Source of the DNA: Fidelibacterota bacterium
Lineage (GTDB): Bacteria; Fidelibacterota; Marinisomatia; Marinisomatales; TCS55
DNA: 38,394 bases
Assembly (NCBI GenBank): GCA_014239435.1
Contig: JAAZYX010000032.1
Coordinates: 1 to 38,394, forward strand
Reading direction: 5' to 3'
Under the pieces are notes generated by a model that saw only the letters and a program-made list of their open reading frames with translations, had not been told where the DNA came from and made no database searches. How positions within the stretch are numbered: position 1 is the stretch's first letter; every line of letters begins with the position of its first letter. Positions 1 to 7,967 of the stretch are shown here, piece by piece. The position numbers and the translations under genes are program-made.

Positions 1-4
1 AAAA

Positions 5-217
5 TTACTTGTTATACCAGGTCACAATCAGGACTAGCGCTAGCAATCCTGCCAGCCCTGCATCACCGAATTGGGCCATAACAGCGCCAATTCCGCCAAT
101 GACCCCGAAGAAATCATTAAATAAAATTCCGATGATTATTCCGAGGACTAGCAGCTTACTCAGTAGATCAGTGATATCACTAATCCACCCAGTGATGGTG
201 TTAAAGGCGTTCTTCAT
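5..217 (-). CDS. Small two-helix membrane peptide, copy 1
   Basis: A 70-residue protein I cannot assign to a named family. It has two strongly hydrophobic segments (about residues 19-40 and 47-67) joined by a short loop with NDFFG and GG, so it should sit in a membrane as a helical hairpin. It aligns without gaps from the first Met to its neighbour at 285-491. In the 25 residues after the shared GG, 14 are identical, including the AGLLAL block. AGGAGG at 223-228 lies 5 bases before the ATG, so translation should be strong. A hairpin lies upstream of that site. Both genes read in the same direction and probably share a transcript. The stop codon is at the window edge, so further copies may follow outside. 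Possible roles such as holin-like, bacteriocin-like or structural membrane peptide are speculation. Confidence 0.7.
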   Translation of the reverse strand: MKNAFNTITGWISDITDLLSKLLVLGIIIGILFNDFFGVIGGIGAVMAQFGDAGLAGLLALVLIVTWYNK

Positions 218-240
218 GTATTCCTCCTAAGGGATTGCTC

Positions 241-279
241 AGGATACTGGGCCCCACACGGAGCCCAGTGAACTATCCT
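241..279 (-). promoter_or_regulatory. Hairpin between the two small peptide genes
   Basis: A perfect 7-base stem (ACTGGGC at 246-252 with GCCCAGT at 263-269) encloses a 10-base loop. An outer AGGAT/ATCCT pair (241-245 with 275-279) extends it imperfectly. On the minus strand it lies between the stop of the first peptide and the ribosome site of the second. No T-run follows, so it is unlikely to be a simple terminator. An RNA-stabilising, processing or translation-control element fits better. The inner stem ends 28 bases before the ATG, the same distance as the hairpin at 520-546. Confidence 0.6.
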
Positions 280-284
280 GATGA

Positions 285-491
285 TTATAGGAATGAAACA
301 AGAAGTAACAGTGCCAATAGACCGGCGAAGCCTCCATCTAGGAATGCTCCCACGAGGTCTATGATTCCGCCAACGGGATCAAACCCGGTCGGGTAGATGA
401 TGTTCGCAAAAACGAACAGAACTACAAGCCCTTTTACCAGACTTACAACTCCACCTACTACACTGTTTACGGTTGAACTGACATCAGCCAT
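285..491 (-). CDS. Small two-helix membrane peptide, copy 2
   Basis: A 68-residue paralogue of the protein at 5-217. It has a short polar N-terminus, a hydrophobic segment at about residues 15-32, a loop with YPTGFDP and GG, and a second hydrophobic segment at about residues 44-67 containing AGLLAL. There is no cleavable signal motif or Cys lipobox. AGGAGG (498-503) stands 6 bases before the ATG. This is the first gene of the pair in transcription order. A Bacteroidetes-type promoter candidate lies at 620-649, and the leader between holds a tandem repeat and a hairpin. Function unknown. The arrangement suggests recent duplication and high expression. Confidence 0.7.
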   Translation of the reverse strand: MADVSSTVNSVVGGVVSLVKGLVVLFVFANIIYPTGFDPVGGIIDLVGAFLDGGFAGLLALLLLVSFL

Positions 492-519
492 GTTGTTCCT
501 CCTTGGTTGGTTAATGTGA

Positions 520-546
520 AACGGGGACAGCTATCCCGTCCCCGTT
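520..546 (-). promoter_or_regulatory. Leader hairpin of the first small peptide gene
   Basis: A perfect 9-base stem (AACGGGGAC at 520-528 with GTCCCCGTT at 538-546) has a 9-base loop. It lies in the expected 5' untranslated RNA, 28 bases before the ATG at 491, with AGGAGG between hairpin and start. On the minus strand no T-run follows. Read on the plus strand it is followed by CTTTATTA, but no plus-strand gene ends there. Its spacing matches the hairpin at 241-279, which argues for a shared leader design. Confidence 0.6.
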
Positions 547-549
547 CTT

Positions 550-585
550 TATTATGATGATATGTGGTATTATGATGGTATGTGG
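550..585. repeat. 18-base tandem repeat, two copies
   Basis: Two adjoining 18-base units (550-567 and 568-585) of the form TATTATGATGRTATGTGG differ at one base. They fall between the candidate promoter at 620-649 and the leader hairpin at 520-546, so they would be transcribed in the leader of the small peptide genes. They could be a protein-binding site pair or simple slippage. Confidence 0.65.
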
Positions 586-619
586 TTCGTGCATCATTGG
601 GCTATTATTACCCTTCGTG

Positions 620-649
620 CAAATTTAAGGCCTTTTAGAAAATAATCAA
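620..649 (-). promoter_or_regulatory. Candidate Bacteroidetes-type promoter for the peptide pair
   Basis: On the minus strand TTG (649-647) is followed by exactly 19 bases and then TAAATTTG (627-620), matching the TTG and TAnnTTTG elements known for the Bacteroidetes primary sigma factor. Predicted start is near 613, giving a leader of about 120 bases. The rest of 492-735 is AT-rich and holds no gene. It includes a small A/T inverted repeat at 641-656. Confidence 0.45.
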
Positions 650-735
650 TATTATTCTTAGTACTGTCATTTCCGTATAAATCTGTGGTATTAAATAATT
701 ATTTACTCGTCGAGAAAATAAGCACACATTGCGAA

Positions 736-1632
736 TCAAAGTGATTTTCTTGCACCTTTAACCACACTATAGATAACTTGATATCGTACCAAAACATAGC
801 TATTAAAAATGCTATTAAAAATCAATACAAAATTCCCAAGAATGGGATTAAAAACGATGTAGCCTTTAAGAGAATTTACCCAGTCTGACCCCAGTTGTTT
901 TTTATACTTTGGATAAGCCTTTATTAGACGAGGGAAATTGGTTTTTCCATAATTTTCAATTGTTTCACAAAACTCTGAAAGACTGCGCTGATGATGGTGC
1001 TCGCTGACTGCTTTAGATGAGTATCTCAATCCATTTGGAAATGATTCCCAAATGCGGATTGCGAGTTCGGTATCTTCTCCGCCGTACGAGATAAAATCCT
1101 CATTAAAACCCCCTACTGCATCAATAGCAAATTTTCTTACAGCTGTATTGTTAAACAGAAACCATTGAAATCCCAATGCTTCTTCTTCGCTGAATTGTCG
1201 CGCTCCTCGAATTGGTGAATAAAAATAATGATCAAGTTTATTGGGTTTTACATCCTTAGGCAGTTTACAATCTCCGATGATACCGACTATATTTTTATCT
1301 TCAAGGCGTGTTTGAAATTGTTGCAACCAAGTTGGCTCAACCGTCATATCACTATCAAGAAAACATAAGATGGATCCTTTTGCTAATCGAATTCCAACAT
1401 TTCTTGCTGATGATAACCCGCTGTTCTTTGCAAGTGATCGAATAACTACGTTCGTAAAATCAGTAAATTCCATTATCCGAGCGTTTGTACTATCCGTCGA
1501 TCCGTCATCCACAACAATTACTTCATAATTGTCACTGTGAATAGATTGGCTGAGTACACTTTGCAAGCAATTAACAATTTTATCCTGAACATTATAGCAT
1601 GGGATTATGACAGAATAGATTATTTCGCTCAT
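736..1632 (-). CDS. Family 2 glycosyltransferase
   Basis: A 298-residue GT-A fold glycosyltransferase that should move a sugar from a nucleotide-sugar to a growing surface glycan at the cytoplasmic membrane face. The N-terminus shows the classic SVIIPCYN strand, then VVDDGSTD (about residue 40) and the metal-binding DSD (about residue 93). The GGFNEDF...GGEDTEL region supplies the acceptor-side acidic motif. There is no convincing membrane anchor, only a hydrophobic C-terminal stretch. Its ATG overlaps the previous gene's stop by 4 bases, making it the last gene of a five-gene glycan operon. The sugar and acceptor cannot be told from sequence. Confidence 0.88.
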   Translation of the reverse strand: MSEIIYSVIIPCYNVQDKIVNCLQSVLSQSIHSDNYEVIVVDDGSTDSTNARIMEFTDFTNVVIRSLAKNSGLSSARNVGIRLAKGSILCFLDSDMTVEPTWLQQFQTRLEDKNIVGIIGDCKLPKDVKPNKLDHYFYSPIRGARQFSEEEALGFQWFLFNNTAVRKFAIDAVGGFNEDFISYGGEDTELAIRIWESFPNGLRYSSKAVSEHHHQRSLSEFCETIENYGKTNFPRLIKAYPKYKKQLGSDWVNSLKGYIVFNPILGNFVLIFNSIFNSYVLVRYQVIYSVVKGARKSL

Positions 1633-2717
1633 CTAGTCCAGCCTCGCTCATCATAATAATCATATAGGGTATCTGCGGTTTGATGTAAGTCGTGGTACTT
1701 CTTAACCCAGCCAATCCCTTGTTTTTTATACTCCAGTATTTTTTGAGGGTTTTGCAGTAAACCTTTTAGCGTACCATAAAGTGAGTCAGCGGTAACATTA
1801 ACAAAAGGGTGGTCTGGAATAAATTGAACATATTCCGGTACCAATTCTGTAACACAACATAGACCCATAGATAATCCCTCGACGGAATTCATTCCATATC
1901 CCCAGCCGCCTCTGTTATGTACCTGATCAATCAAAATATCACAAGATTGTTTTTCTTTTAGCACCGTATCATTTGGGAGGTTTTCTAGCAATACAAATTC
2001 TATTCCTTCCTCCTGTTCAAGCTGCCTGCAAATTGGGATGATACTTTCGCTGCCTTTATAATGTCTGTTTGTCGGGGCATGGCAAATTTTTAATGGATCA
2101 CCTAATTCCATTTTCGGTTGGTATGCAGATGTATCAAACGGTAGGAAAAGGTAGTGGATATCGGGGTGTTTCTTGAGCAAATCCAATTCACTTGTCAGAT
2201 TAAGATTGCTCATTTGGTCTATAGTGGGAATAACACCTCGAGTTCGCAAATCTTGACCGTGATACGTACATACAATCGGGATACCTTTTTCGGATGCCTT
2301 TTTCACAAAACGGCCATCCCTGTAAAATTCGAGGCCCCATTCCAAGTGCAGAATATCATATTCCATCAGCCTTTCGCTTGCGATGAGCTCTTCCACTTTA
2401 TGCTGCCAAAGCCAGTCGCGGAATTTAAAATACAATTTTTCCAATCCTGAATTTGGTGCCCACGTTGGAGGGTATCCTTTCCGTTCTTCATAATCTCCCG
2501 CACCGCCCCGCACTTTTTTATAATATTTATGACGACCTTCCATATACCATTTATTTGATGCCACCAATGGAAGGTTTAAACAGATGCCGGAATCATATTC
2601 TCCCCATGCCGGATAAAGGGTCACAAAGGTGCACGTGTTGCCTCTGGCTTCGTGCGCTTTTTTCCATAGGCTCAATGTTCCCACGGTATTTTCCGGGGAA
2701 ATGTATAAGATGTTCAT
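1629..2717 (-). CDS. GT4-like glycosyltransferase
   Basis: A 362-residue protein of probable GT-B fold. The N-terminal half begins with the NILYISPEN strand expected of a Rossmann domain. The C-terminal half has a donor-site region, GMNSVEGLSMG, that resembles the E-containing loop of GT4 enzymes. Similarity to textbook GT4 proteins is weaker than for its neighbour at 2714-3820. It overlaps that gene by 4 bases and the next one by 4 bases, so the three are translationally coupled. It probably adds one sugar in the same surface polysaccharide pathway. Donor and linkage are unknown. Confidence 0.75.
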   Translation of the reverse strand: MNILYISPENTVGTLSLWKKAHEARGNTCTFVTLYPAWGEYDSGICLNLPLVASNKWYMEGRHKYYKKVRGGAGDYEERKGYPPTWAPNSGLEKLYFKFRDWLWQHKVEELIASERLMEYDILHLEWGLEFYRDGRFVKKASEKGIPIVCTYHGQDLRTRGVIPTIDQMSNLNLTSELDLLKKHPDIHYLFLPFDTSAYQPKMELGDPLKICHAPTNRHYKGSESIIPICRQLEQEEGIEFVLLENLPNDTVLKEKQSCDILIDQVHNRGGWGYGMNSVEGLSMGLCCVTELVPEYVQFIPDHPFVNVTADSLYGTLKGLLQNPQKILEYKKQGIGWVKKYHDLHQTADTLYDYYDERGWTR

Positions 2718-3820
2718 GCTTTTAAATTCTCAATGACGCCAAGAAAAGTATTCTCAACTCTCTCCCAATTATATTTTTCTGTAATTAAATTTTGGGATTG
2801 TTGCGTTAACCTTACATACAAACTCTTAGAATCCAATACAGAAATGATTTTTTCCGCAAGATCGGTTGCATCATTGGGGATAACATACAATACACTTTCG
2901 CCCGAGTGATATCTAACCGGCTTCAGGTCGGTGGCTACCACTGCACAGTTTGAAGCCATATATTCAAATAATTTTGTCGGCGTGTCACTCTGAACTCGGG
3001 GTGAATCCAGAGAAGGAATAACGCCTATTTTAGCCTCGGCCATAAAACTCCACACATCAGAATGAGGGACATCGCTTATTAAGCGAATCTGGTTCGATTT
3101 TTCCGAAATAATTTTTTCTAAACAATTTCTGTATTGTTCGGTTTTAGCCGGCCCTAGCAATATCAGTTCGGCATCTGGATGGCTTTTAAGGATCAAACCA
3201 AATGCATCAATCAAAACTTCAATTCCTCTATCTTTACTCAACAATCCCTGATACAAAATTTTATTCGATAGGGTGGGCTCATTGGGTTTCCTAATACATG
3301 AAAGCAGGGGAAAATTCGGAACTATTGTTGTCGGATAACCGGCGATTTCATACACACTTGTTTCAAAAGGATGGTTCGCAAGAATCACATGATCCACATA
3401 TTTCAAATGGAGTTTTTCATAAATGGCCAATCCGGTATTCACAATTTTTTTTGATATGCCCCTTCGGGATGAAACTGTATCCCACATAGCTTTTAATGTG
3501 TCATGAACATCATAAAGAATTTTCGCCTGTGTTAATTTTTTCACCCTTCTGGCCATTGGAAGCAGTTCAAATTCATGAATATGTATTACTTCCGGGATAT
3601 TTTGAATAAGCGCTATTTCAACTAGTTTTGAAAATGTATTAACAGAATTTCCTGCCCGAGAAACATTTTCATGAATGAGCCCATTTTCTGTCAGATTTAA
3701 ATCTCCATCGAAACGTGTAAAATAACATATCTTTTCGCCAGACTTCAGCAACGATTTAATTTGCCGATGATAAATCCGCTCATCATCGGGCCTGTGCCCG
3801 CAGGAAACAACTGCTATCAT
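2714..3820 (-). CDS. Family 4 glycosyltransferase
   Basis: A 368-residue GT-B enzyme. The N-terminal acceptor domain starts MIAVVSCGHRPDDERI. The C-terminal donor domain has a ILYQGLLSKDRG strand (about residue 188), LILLGPA, and the signature TPTKLFEYMASNCAVVAT near residue 282, whose Glu normally holds the nucleotide-sugar. No signal peptide, so cytosolic or membrane-associated. It overlaps by 4 bases both the flippase gene before it and the glycosyltransferase gene after it, supporting a single operon making a lipid-linked oligosaccharide for export. The sugar is not predictable. Confidence 0.88.
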   Translation of the reverse strand: MIAVVSCGHRPDDERIYHRQIKSLLKSGEKICYFTRFDGDLNLTENGLIHENVSRAGNSVNTFSKLVEIALIQNIPEVIHIHEFELLPMARRVKKLTQAKILYDVHDTLKAMWDTVSSRRGISKKIVNTGLAIYEKLHLKYVDHVILANHPFETSVYEIAGYPTTIVPNFPLLSCIRKPNEPTLSNKILYQGLLSKDRGIEVLIDAFGLILKSHPDAELILLGPAKTEQYRNCLEKIISEKSNQIRLISDVPHSDVWSFMAEAKIGVIPSLDSPRVQSDTPTKLFEYMASNCAVVATDLKPVRYHSGESVLYVIPNDATDLAEKIISVLDSKSLYVRLTQQSQNLITEKYNWERVENTFLGVIENLKA

Positions 3821-5238
3821 TGATTTTTTCCAAACAATAGCTTCCGATCATTTTGATCCGCAACCAAAAGCAACCACGCAGCCGGGAATAAAAATGTAAT
3901 CACTATTTTTAATATGAATGATTCCGGCAGCCAAAAAATCCCAGCCATAAAGATCACGGGGAGCGCTAATCCTGTAAAATTCACAGCAACAGGATAGACA
4001 GCTTTTGATTTCAGGTAAATAACCCATGCCATGATAAGATGAGCAATTGCAGTCGCCCACGCAGCGCCCAATGCGCCATATTCAGGAATGAGTGCAACAT
4101 TAAGAACTATATTAGAGCCGGCGCCTACTGCGCGAAATACCGGTACCCATTTGGTTTTATCTTTTAGATAAATTCCCGGAAGCTGTAGTACATAAAACCC
4201 GAAAAAATAGTAACCAAGCAGGATAATGGGAATGATTTCTGTACTCTCCCAGAATGATTCTCCTATAATCGATATGCCGCCGATTTTCAGATGGATTAAA
4301 TCGTTCACCCAAATTGTCAGAATCACCATAAAAATACCGGATATCCCTAAAAAATATTTTGTAGCGCGGGCAAAATCATTTTCAGCGCCTTCTTCTTTTC
4401 CCCTCCGAAGAAAATACGGAGTCCAACCCATGTTGAAACCCATCACCAAAAGTAGCCCAAACATTCCAAGTTTATAGCCGGCAGAATACAATCCTACCGT
4501 TTCAATATCGGTCATGTATTCCAGAAGATATCTATCGGCTAATTCCATTATCATCGTAAAAAATCCTGCGGGTAAAAATGGAAGACCAAACTTGATGACC
4601 TTCGAAAAATTTTCACCGTGAATTCCTTTAAAAGATAATCGCCGAAGGATAATGGGGAATGTCACAAACAGCATGGTCCCGGAAGCAATTAAATTCCCAG
4701 CCAACACACCTTTTATACCAGAACCCATGTGAACAACAAAATAGTAATTAAGCCCGAGCGTCAGCAATACATTGGCGAAATTCACCCCGACAAACACCCA
4801 CGGCTTCCCTTCGGCTCGCAGTACTAATGTAGATATATTCCAAAGGCAGTCAAAAAACAGGATTCCCGCAATGAGTGCAATGAAGTCAGGTTCATGTACA
4901 CTTAGAATTACCGGACCTATAGAAGCACGAAAAACATACACCAATCCTGAAAAGCTAAGTGCTGTAAGTGCCTGTAAGACTACAACAGTTGATAAATACG
5001 ATTCAGATTCTTTTTTATCATTGGACTGAACATAAAATTTCATCAGGGTAGAATCCATTCCATATCGGTAAAAAATGAGAGCGAATCCAATAAAGGCGTA
5101 AGCGAGCGATACAATTCCATACTCTTCCTGTGTAAACACATTTGTATAAAGCGGAAGCAGCAAAAAAGTGACCAGCCGGGACATAATATGCCCAATGCCG
5201 TACGTTAGCGACTGTTTACCTAAAATTTTTATAGACAC
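3817..5238 (-). CDS. Wzx-type polysaccharide flippase
   Basis: A 473-residue integral membrane protein with about 12-14 hydrophobic helices, of the MOP/polysaccharide-biosynthesis exporter family. It would flip lipid-linked glycan units from the inner to the outer face of the cytoplasmic membrane. The N-terminus KQSLTYGIGHIMSRLVTFLL is typical, with the conserved PLYTNVFTQEEYGI following. The start is a GTG at 5236-5238: the next Met (residue 19) would remove the first conserved helix. It sits between the FemAB-like gene (14-base gap) and the glycosyltransferases (4-base overlap), as expected of a Wzx/Wzy-style cluster, although no polymerase is seen here. Confidence 0.88.
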   Translation of the reverse strand: MSIKILGKQSLTYGIGHIMSRLVTFLLLPLYTNVFTQEEYGIVSLAYAFIGFALIFYRYGMDSTLMKFYVQSNDKKESESYLSTVVVLQALTALSFSGLVYVFRASIGPVILSVHEPDFIALIAGILFFDCLWNISTLVLRAEGKPWVFVGVNFANVLLTLGLNYYFVVHMGSGIKGVLAGNLIASGTMLFVTFPIILRRLSFKGIHGENFSKVIKFGLPFLPAGFFTMIMELADRYLLEYMTDIETVGLYSAGYKLGMFGLLLVMGFNMGWTPYFLRRGKEEGAENDFARATKYFLGISGIFMVILTIWVNDLIHLKIGGISIIGESFWESTEIIPIILLGYYFFGFYVLQLPGIYLKDKTKWVPVFRAVGAGSNIVLNVALIPEYGALGAAWATAIAHLIMAWVIYLKSKAVYPVAVNFTGLALPVIFMAGIFWLPESFILKIVITFLFPAAWLLLVADQNDRKLLFGKNQ

Positions 5239-5252
5239 AAAACAACCCCGAC

Positions 5253-6221
5253 CTATGAAGAAAACAAAATTTGAATCGTATCGCGGAAGACACCGCTGGC
5301 ACCGAAGTTTTCCTTAAACCGGGCCAATCCCCTGTTGGGCTCACCATCGACGGTAAACGTCCCAAAATCAAAAGTTCGAATTCCATTTTGAATCGCCCAG
5401 CTAAAGATGGAATAAAACAGCAAATTAATTGGCCTATGTTCCTGAAAGGATTCATCGTGGCTGATATAAAACGCGAGCGCCACTTCTTCCTTTACTATAA
5501 AATTGACCACGCCGGCTATCAAGTCTTCGCCCAAGTATGCGCCGAATAAAACAATTTTATCAGAGAAAATTTCCGCGAGGGTTTTTAATTCTTTGAGTGA
5601 GTGTGTTGGCGAAACATCGTGCCGGATGCTAAGGTTTTTTTCGAGGATTGCGTAAAATGCATCCCAATCAGTGCTTTGCCGAATCTTCACACCGGATTTT
5701 TCTGCCTTCCGCACGGCTGTTCTATGGGTGGGTTTGAACTGCTTAAGGATTAACGCTTCAGATGCTGCTAATTCAATAACACTTGTTACATTTCTCTGAA
5801 TATACTCAAACCCATTTGACATGAGGCAAAAGTTCATGTACTCGGAGGGGCTATTAAGATAAATCATTGGGGGAAGCGTGAGCCGAATGCCATCAAATCC
5901 GGCTGACCGAGCGTATGCAATAAGTGCTTTGGAAATTTCTTCAGCATCCGCAAATGCTAGTCCGCTTGGTACCACCAATGATCCCATAGAAGATCCCGGA
6001 TGCGAGACGAGCAATCGCCCGGAATCTGTTTGAACATCGGCGGCAGGCAATAGTGCTATAGGGCTTCCTTTTTTCAAAAACACCAAACTTTGATCTTTGA
6101 AGCGGTCAGCTGGATGATACCTTAAAAACTTCCGTAAATGGAACAATGTGCCATTATTGGATTCCGGGATAAAATTATCCCACGACTCCGCGTCCCTCTC
6201 GTGGTATGGTTCGATATTCAT
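5253..6221 (-). CDS. FemAB/GNAT-like acyl or aminoacyl transferase
   Basis: A 322-residue protein of the FemAB-like double-GNAT superfamily (Acetyltransf_6 type). The second GNAT half is clearest: HRTAVRKAEKSG (about residue 185), then the central strands with LFGAYLGEDLIAGVV, then FDFGTFTVDGEPNRGLARFK and ENFGA at the C-terminus, a typical ending for these enzymes. Family members modify peptidoglycan bridges or acylate sugars in polysaccharide clusters. Its position at the head of the glycosyltransferase/flippase operon favours the glycan role. It is transcribed away from enolase. Substrate unknown. Confidence 0.8.
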   Translation of the reverse strand: MNIEPYHERDAESWDNFIPESNNGTLFHLRKFLRYHPADRFKDQSLVFLKKGSPIALLPAADVQTDSGRLLVSHPGSSMGSLVVPSGLAFADAEEISKALIAYARSAGFDGIRLTLPPMIYLNSPSEYMNFCLMSNGFEYIQRNVTSVIELAASEALILKQFKPTHRTAVRKAEKSGVKIRQSTDWDAFYAILEKNLSIRHDVSPTHSLKELKTLAEIFSDKIVLFGAYLGEDLIAGVVNFIVKEEVALAFYISHDESFQEHRPINLLFYSIFSWAIQNGIRTFDFGTFTVDGEPNRGLARFKENFGASGVFRDTIQILFSS

Positions 6222-6265
6222 TATTTATTTGAAATGAAACTAAAATTACCGGCAGTCGGTTCCAC

Positions 6266-6281
6266 AAACAAATGGTTGTTT
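6266..6281. promoter_or_regulatory. Inverted repeat in the divergent promoter region
   Basis: AAACAA (6266-6271) and TTGTTT (6276-6281) form a perfect 6-base inverted repeat around ATGG, midway between the divergently read FemAB-like gene and enolase. It could be an operator. It is short and AT-rich, so chance is a real alternative. Confidence 0.25.
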
Positions 6282-6290
6282 CAATCTGTC

Positions 6291-6320
6291 TTGTATCTCG
6301 GGAACAGCCCCATTAATTTG
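6291..6320 (+). promoter_or_regulatory. Candidate Bacteroidetes-type promoter for enolase
   Basis: TTG (6291-6293), exactly 19 bases, then TTAATTTG (6313-6320), one mismatch from TAnnTTTG. Predicted start is near 6327, leaving about 16 bases before the enolase ATG at 6343. The 19-base spacing equals that of the candidate at 620-649. Confidence 0.45.
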
Positions 6321-6342
6321 ATAACTTCACTTGAAGCAAACA

Positions 6343-7620
6343 ATGACAGAAATCCATATTCAAACTGTTAAGGCACGATCCATCCTAGATTCACGGGGAA
6401 ATCCGACCGTAGAAGTGGATGTAATTTTATCCGACGGATCTCTGGGGCGCGCTGGTGTTCCATCCGGCGCTTCTACCGGCACACACGAAGCAGTTGAACT
6501 TCGGGATGGGAATCCAAAAAAATATTTGGGAAAAAGCGTGGATATTGCCGTACAAAATATTGAATCCCATTTATCAAAAGTAGCAATCGGGCGCAATCCC
6601 AATAATCAGTCCGCTCTGGATGCAGCACTTTTAGAAGCAGACGGTACTGAAAATAAATCAAATCTTGGTGCCAACGCAATTTTAGGCGTTTCTATCGCAT
6701 CGGCGAAAGCCGCCGCGGTTAGCAAGGGCGTATCTTTATTTATCCATTTACAATCCGACAACACATTGATTCTTCCTATTCCCATGATGAATATTTTAAA
6801 CGGCGGATCGCATGCCGATAATAATGTGGATATTCAGGAATTCATGGTTTTCCCTGTTGGCGCTCAATCTTTTTCAGAAGCATTGCAATGCGGTACCGAA
6901 ATTTTCCATCATTTAAAATCTGTCTTAAAATCGCAGGGATTAAATACTTCGGTCGGGGATGAGGGGGGATTTGCACCAAACCTCAGATCCAATGCTGAAG
7001 CGGTGGATATCATTTTAGAAGCTGCAGAAAAAGCCGGACATTCAGATGTATCCTTGGCATTGGATGTCGCTGCCAGTGAAATTTGTAAAGATGGTAAATA
7101 TCATTTAACGTCGGAAAACAGATCGCTTACTTCCGAAGAAATGGTTGTCTATCTCAGCAAACTCATCTCACAATATCCCATTATTTCAGTTGAAGACGGT
7201 TTGGCCGAAAATGATTGGAGCGGCTGGGCACTCTTAACTCAGGAATTAGGGAAGAAAATCCAAGTTGTCGGGGACGACCTTACCGTGACAAATCCGAAGC
7301 ATCTTAAGCGAGCGATAGATGAAAAATCCATGAACGCAATTTTAATCAAATTAAACCAGATCGGCACGCTGACAGAAACTCTAAATGTAATTAAACAGGC
7401 ACAAAGTGCCGGGTTTGGTACCGTCATTTCCCATCGCTCAGGAGAAACGGAAGATACCACCATCGCCGACGTTGCTGTTGCGGTTGGCGCCGGACAAATA
7501 AAAACGGGTTCTGCATCCCGGACTGACAGGACGGCAAAATATAATCAACTGATTCGGATCGAGGAAGAACTTGGGGCCAGTGCTGCTTTTCCCGGAACAG
7601 AGGTGTTAGGGAGATCATGA
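6343..7620 (+). CDS. eno: Enolase
   Basis: A 425-residue cytosolic phosphopyruvate hydratase that interconverts 2-phosphoglycerate and phosphoenolpyruvate in glycolysis. The N-terminus shows [17 protein letters not shown], then the mobile loop [35 protein letters not shown] and VGDDLTVTN (magnesium ligands). The catalytic-Lys strand [20 protein letters not shown] and [10 protein letters not shown] follow. I chose the ATG at 6343 over an in-frame TTG at 6331 because the former gives the standard enolase start. Length is normal for the family. The last four bases overlap the start of the FtsB-like gene. All motifs are present, so the protein should be active. Confidence 0.97.
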   Translation: MTEIHIQTVKARSILDSRGNPTVEVDVILSDGSLGRAGVPSGASTGTHEAVELRDGNPKKYLGKSVDIAVQNIESHLSKVAIGRNPNNQSALDAALLEADGTENKSNLGANAILGVSIASAKAAAVSKGVSLFIHLQSDNTLILPIPMMNILNGGSHADNNVDIQEFMVFPVGAQSFSEALQCGTEIFHHLKSVLKSQGLNTSVGDEGGFAPNLRSNAEAVDIILEAAEKAGHSDVSLALDVAASEICKDGKYHLTSENRSLTSEEMVVYLSKLISQYPIISVEDGLAENDWSGWALLTQELGKKIQVVGDDLTVTNPKHLKRAIDEKSMNAILIKLNQIGTLTETLNVIKQAQSAGFGTVISHRSGETEDTTIADVAVAVGAGQIKTGSASRTDRTAKYNQLIRIEEELGASAAFPGTEVLGRS

Positions 7621-7961
7621 GAAAGCGTCCGAAAAGGAAACAGCCTAGAGGAAATAAATCCGCAGCAGATCTCCAGCGTAAAATCATTCGTTCGTTTCTC
7701 ATCCTCGGAGGCATTGCTCTCATCATTATTTTTATCTTTGGCGACCATGGATTATTACAGTTATATCATCTTCGGAATGAGCGCTCAGAAATACAGGCAC
7801 ACATTAATTCGCTTCGAGAAAAAAGGATTGAATTAGAGGGCGAGAAACACAGGCTGGAAACCGATTATGATTATATCGAACAGCTTGCCCGGGAAAAGTT
7901 TAGGATGGCAAAGAAAGGTGAAAAAGTTTTTAAAGTAATCGAAAAGGATTCGGGGTCTTAA
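7617..7961 (+). CDS. FtsB/DivIC-type septum formation initiator
   Basis: A 114-residue bitopic membrane protein of the cell-division FtsB/DivIC family, which forms a complex with FtsL and FtsQ at the septum. It has a basic cytoplasmic N-terminus (residues 1-25), one transmembrane helix (about 26-43), a periplasmic coiled coil (about 52-85) and the family's conserved tail [20 protein letters not shown]. The ATG overlaps the enolase stop, giving translational coupling. An enolase-FtsB neighbourhood is common in bacteria. It ends tail to tail with the next minus-strand gene, overlapping it by 4 bases. Confidence 0.9.
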   Translation: MRKRPKRKQPRGNKSAADLQRKIIRSFLILGGIALIIIFIFGDHGLLQLYHLRNERSEIQAHINSLREKRIELEGEKHRLETDYDYIEQLAREKFRMAKKGEKVFKVIEKDSGS

Positions 7962-7967
7962 AACCCC
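7952..7967. terminator. Hairpin over the convergent stop codons
   Basis: GGGGT (7952-7956) pairs with ACCCC (7963-7967) around a 6-base loop that contains the overlapping stop codons of the FtsB-like gene and the secreted-protein gene. No T-run follows on the plus strand. On the minus strand the following bases are only modestly T-rich. If it terminates, it does so weakly. Confidence 0.35.
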
